From Planctomycetota bacterium (lineage in GTDB: Bacteria; Planctomycetota; Phycisphaerae; WQYP01), in the NCBI GenBank assembly GCA_021800165.1, contig JAJYZF010000012.1, positions 1-64,000 of the forward strand: DNA of 64,000 nt. Direction: 5' to 3'. The number at the start of each line of letters is the position of its first letter. The stretch's first letter is position 1. The notes beneath the pieces were generated by a model that saw only the letters and a list, made by a program, of their open reading frames with translations, made no database searches and had not been told where the DNA came from. Both the position numbers and the translations under genes were made by a program. Shown here in pieces: positions 62,069-64,000 of the stretch.

Positions 62069-64000
62069 TCATGCACGTGTGAATTCATGATATAAATCGG
62101 CATATCTGCCTTGGCGGGCCAGCAGCGCTTGATGCGTGCCCCGCTCCACCACGCGGCCATGGTCCAGCACCAGCAGCAAATCCGCGTGAATGATGGTGCT
62201 GAGCCGATGGGCCACCACAAATGTGGTACGGTTGGCGGTTAAACGCTCCAGAGCCTGTTGAATCAGCAATTCCGTATGGGTATCCACCGCGCTGGTTGCT
62301 TCATCCAGCAAGAGTATCCGCGGATTGGCCACAAAGGCCCGGGCAAAACAGATGAGCTGCCTTTGCCCCAGGCTTACCGACGCCCCGCGCTCCCCCACCT
62401 CGGTCTGAAAGCCGTCTTTCAATTCCATAATCATGTCGTAACAATCCAGCTTTTTCGTGGCGGCGTAAACCTCCTCATCCGTGGCCTGCGGACGGGCATA
62501 GCGTATGTTGTCCATTACCGTACCCGTAAAGAGATAGTTATTCTGCGATACAATGCCCATTTGCTTGTGCAGACTTTCGCCGGAAATGTCGCGCACATCA
62601 TACCCGTCAATCAACACCCGCCCCTGCTGGGCCACGTAAAATCGGCAGATCAGGCTGATAATGGTGGACTTGCCGCAACCGGTATGGCCCACCAGAGCCA
62701 CCATTTGTCCCGGCTCAACTTGAAAATTAATATCCTGTAAAACCGTTTTGTCACTTTGGTAGCCGAAAGTCACGTGCTCAAAACACACCGCGCCTTGCAC
62801 CGGCGGCAAGGCGATGGCACCGGCCCTGTCCTGCACTTGCGGCTCCTGGGCCAGCAGTGTCTGCACGCGCTCCGCACAGGCCATGGCCATCATGGTATCG
62901 TTATAAAAATTACCGAAATTGATGACCGGCCCCATAAACCAGTCCCAGTAGATAAACATCGCCACCAGTTCGCCGATGGTGAATTTCCGCGCCGCCGGAT
63001 CCGCGGCCGTATGAAATACCAGATATGCCCCGAAGACCAGGATGATCACCTTGCCGAGAAATCCGATTAACCCCAGCAGCGGCTGATAGATTCCATTGAC
63101 CACCGCAGCTCGTACATTGTTACTGGTATTGACCACTTGCAGGCTGTTAAAAACATCCAAGTTCTGATGCTGCCGATTGAAGGCCGCCACCACCCGCATT
63201 CCGGAGATATTTTCCGCCAGGTTTGAACTGACTTGGGTATAACCTTCACGCACCCGCCGCCACGCCGCCCCCACGCGCCGGCGATAATAAATATTGAGCA
63301 GATAAAGCACCGGCCCCAACCACAATACCGCCAGCGCAATGCGCCAATCCATCACGATGAGGATGACCGCGGCAATGAGCATCATGGTTACGTTGCTTAG
63401 CAGGGTGTTGACCCCCCACACAATGGTATTGAACATGGAATCGATATCGCTGGTGCCGCGGGTAAGAATTCGGCCGAATTTGGTTTTGTCGTAGTAGTTC
63501 ATGGACAGCCGTTGCAAATGGGCAAAGACCCGTTTGCGCAGGTTAAAAAGCACCTTTTCACCGATCAGGGAAGTGTTGAGAATACCCCACCGCTGCAACA
63601 ACAAACCGATGGCCATGGTGAAAGCCCAAACGGCGATGGTGCTGAAGATATTCAAGTATGCCAGATGGGTGCGCGAAAGCCCGGCCAATTCCTTCGCCCA
63701 TGCCGGATGAACAAATCCCAAAGCCCGGGCCGCCAGCCTTACTTGCAGGTTTAGAGTTTTACCAGGAATATCCGTATCAATGAGTTGCTGCATGTAACGC
63801 GGTGTAATCATTTCACACAGGTTCACCAGCAATCCGACGATCGCCGTAATCACATAGCCGCGGCGATAGGGCCGCATCCATTCCAGAATGCCCCGTACCA
63901 CTTTCCAGTCCAGCGGTTTGTACGCCGCCTCGCTTTCCGGCGTGGGCGGCGATGTCGCCGAGAGTCGCTCGGACGCCGCGGTGGATTTACCCGGGCGTTT
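62069..64000 (-). CDS. ABC half-transporter with fused permease and ATPase (5' end outside window)
   Basis: An ABC exporter of the MsbA/LmrA type, membrane part first, ATPase last. At least 643 codons are in the window: the frame stays open to the right edge, so the GTG at 63901 in the track is not the true start. Six membrane segments lie roughly in the first 350 residues. The ATPase shows Walker A LVGHTGCGKSTIISL, signature VSLGQRQLICFARAF, Walker B ILLLDEATSAVD and the switch His (VVAHRLSTI). The C-loop reads SLGQ instead of SGGQ. It might export lipids, peptides or drugs. Confidence 0.93.
   Translation of the reverse strand, partial: KRPGKSTAASERLSATSPPTPESEAAYKPLDWKVVRGILEWMRPYRRGYVITAIVGLLVNLCEMITPRYMQQLIDTDIPGKTLNLQVRLAARALGFVHPAWAKELAGLSRTHLAYLNIFSTIAVWAFTMAIGLLLQRWGILNTSLIGEKVLFNLRKRVFAHLQRLSMNYYDKTKFGRILTRGTSDIDSMFNTIVWGVNTLLSNVTMMLIAAVILIVMDWRIALAVLWLGPVLYLLNIYYRRRVGAAWRRVREGYTQVSSNLAENISGMRVVAAFNRQHQNLDVFNSLQVVNTSNNVRAAVVNGIYQPLLGLIGFLGKVIILVFGAYLVFHTAADPAARKFTIGELVAMFIYWDWFMGPVINFGNFYNDTMMAMACAERVQTLLAQEPQVQDRAGAIALPPVQGAVCFEHVTFGYQSDKTVLQDINFQVEPGQMVALVGHTGCGKSTIISLICRFYVAQQGRVLIDGYDVRDISGESLHKQMGIVSQNNYLFTGTVMDNIRYARPQATDEEVYAATKKLDCYDMIMELKDGFQTEVGERGASVSLGQRQLICFARAFVANPRILLLDEATSAVDTHTELLIQQALERLTANRTTFVVAHRLSTIIHADLLLVLDHGRVVERGTHQALLARQGRYADLYHEFTRA

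Noticed and set aside
1-64000. CRISPR array, prophage or transposase
   Set aside because: No regularly spaced repeats, integrase, transposase or phage structural genes were seen.

Overview
The window reads as chromosomal DNA of a GC-rich Gram-negative bacterium, most likely a planctomycete of the Phycisphaerae type (inference). The clues are a Planctomycetes/Verrucomicrobia/Chlamydiae-type small basic protein (56.0 kb), a DUF58 plus BatA/VWA pair, a UROD-like gene beside glycosidases, lipoproteins and outer-membrane efflux parts, and a partial division/cell-wall (dcw) cluster with no ftsA or ftsZ after ftsQ. No prophage, insertion sequence or CRISPR array was seen. Both edges cut genes: a MacB-type ATPase on the left and an ABC half-transporter on the right.

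Layout. 0-3.3 kb: MacB-like ABC exporter and TolC/NodT-type outer membrane lipoprotein. 3.4-9.4 kb: a decaying glycan region on the minus strand (UROD-like protein, frameshifted Tat-exported glycosidase remnant, GH38 alpha-mannosidase with an in-frame amber codon upstream of its start, about 0.7 kb without a gene). 9.4-15.5 kb: methyltransferase, BatA/VWA, DUF58, rsmD, leuB. 15.7-27.2 kb: ClC channel, several lipoprotein/hypothetical genes, asnB, a broken ATP-binding-protein gene, an alpha/beta hydrolase with a long palindrome in its 5' end. 27.3 kb: SRP RNA. 27.8-29.5 kb: ECF sigma factor and anti-sigma factor.

30.1-33.5 kb is the most interesting part. A promoter, a SAM riboswitch and an intrinsic terminator precede an operon of a threonine-synthase-like PLP enzyme, a ThiS/MoaD-like sulfur carrier ending in Gly-Gly, a NIL-domain protein and an E1-like ThiF/MoeB enzyme. 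I infer a SAM-repressed, protein-thiocarboxylate route to homocysteine/methionine in which a ThrC-fold enzyme takes the place of MetY/MetB. At 57.3-59.7 kb a cysC / PHP-phosphatase / cysH operon (PAPS formation, PAPS or APS reduction, probable PAP removal) could supply reduced sulfur.

33.6-44.6 kb: DinB, plsY, ugd, a sugar epimerase, thrS, a GNAT enzyme, a TPR protein, queD, bcp, prmC. 44.6-52.1 kb: tRNA-Ala and ftsW-murG-murC-murB-ddl-ftsQ, largely overlapping or closely spaced. 52.1-57.1 kb: an SDR remnant, DJ-1/PfpI, FmdB zinc ribbon, tRNA-Arg, a membrane protein, carbonic anhydrase, a PhnP-like hydrolase, the small basic protein and a PLD protein. 59.7-64 kb: cardiolipin-synthase-like protein, cupin, ndk and the ABC transporter.

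Start codons were chosen by Shine-Dalgarno sequence and family N-terminus, so several differ from the ORF track. Homology calls come from recalled family motifs; no search was run.
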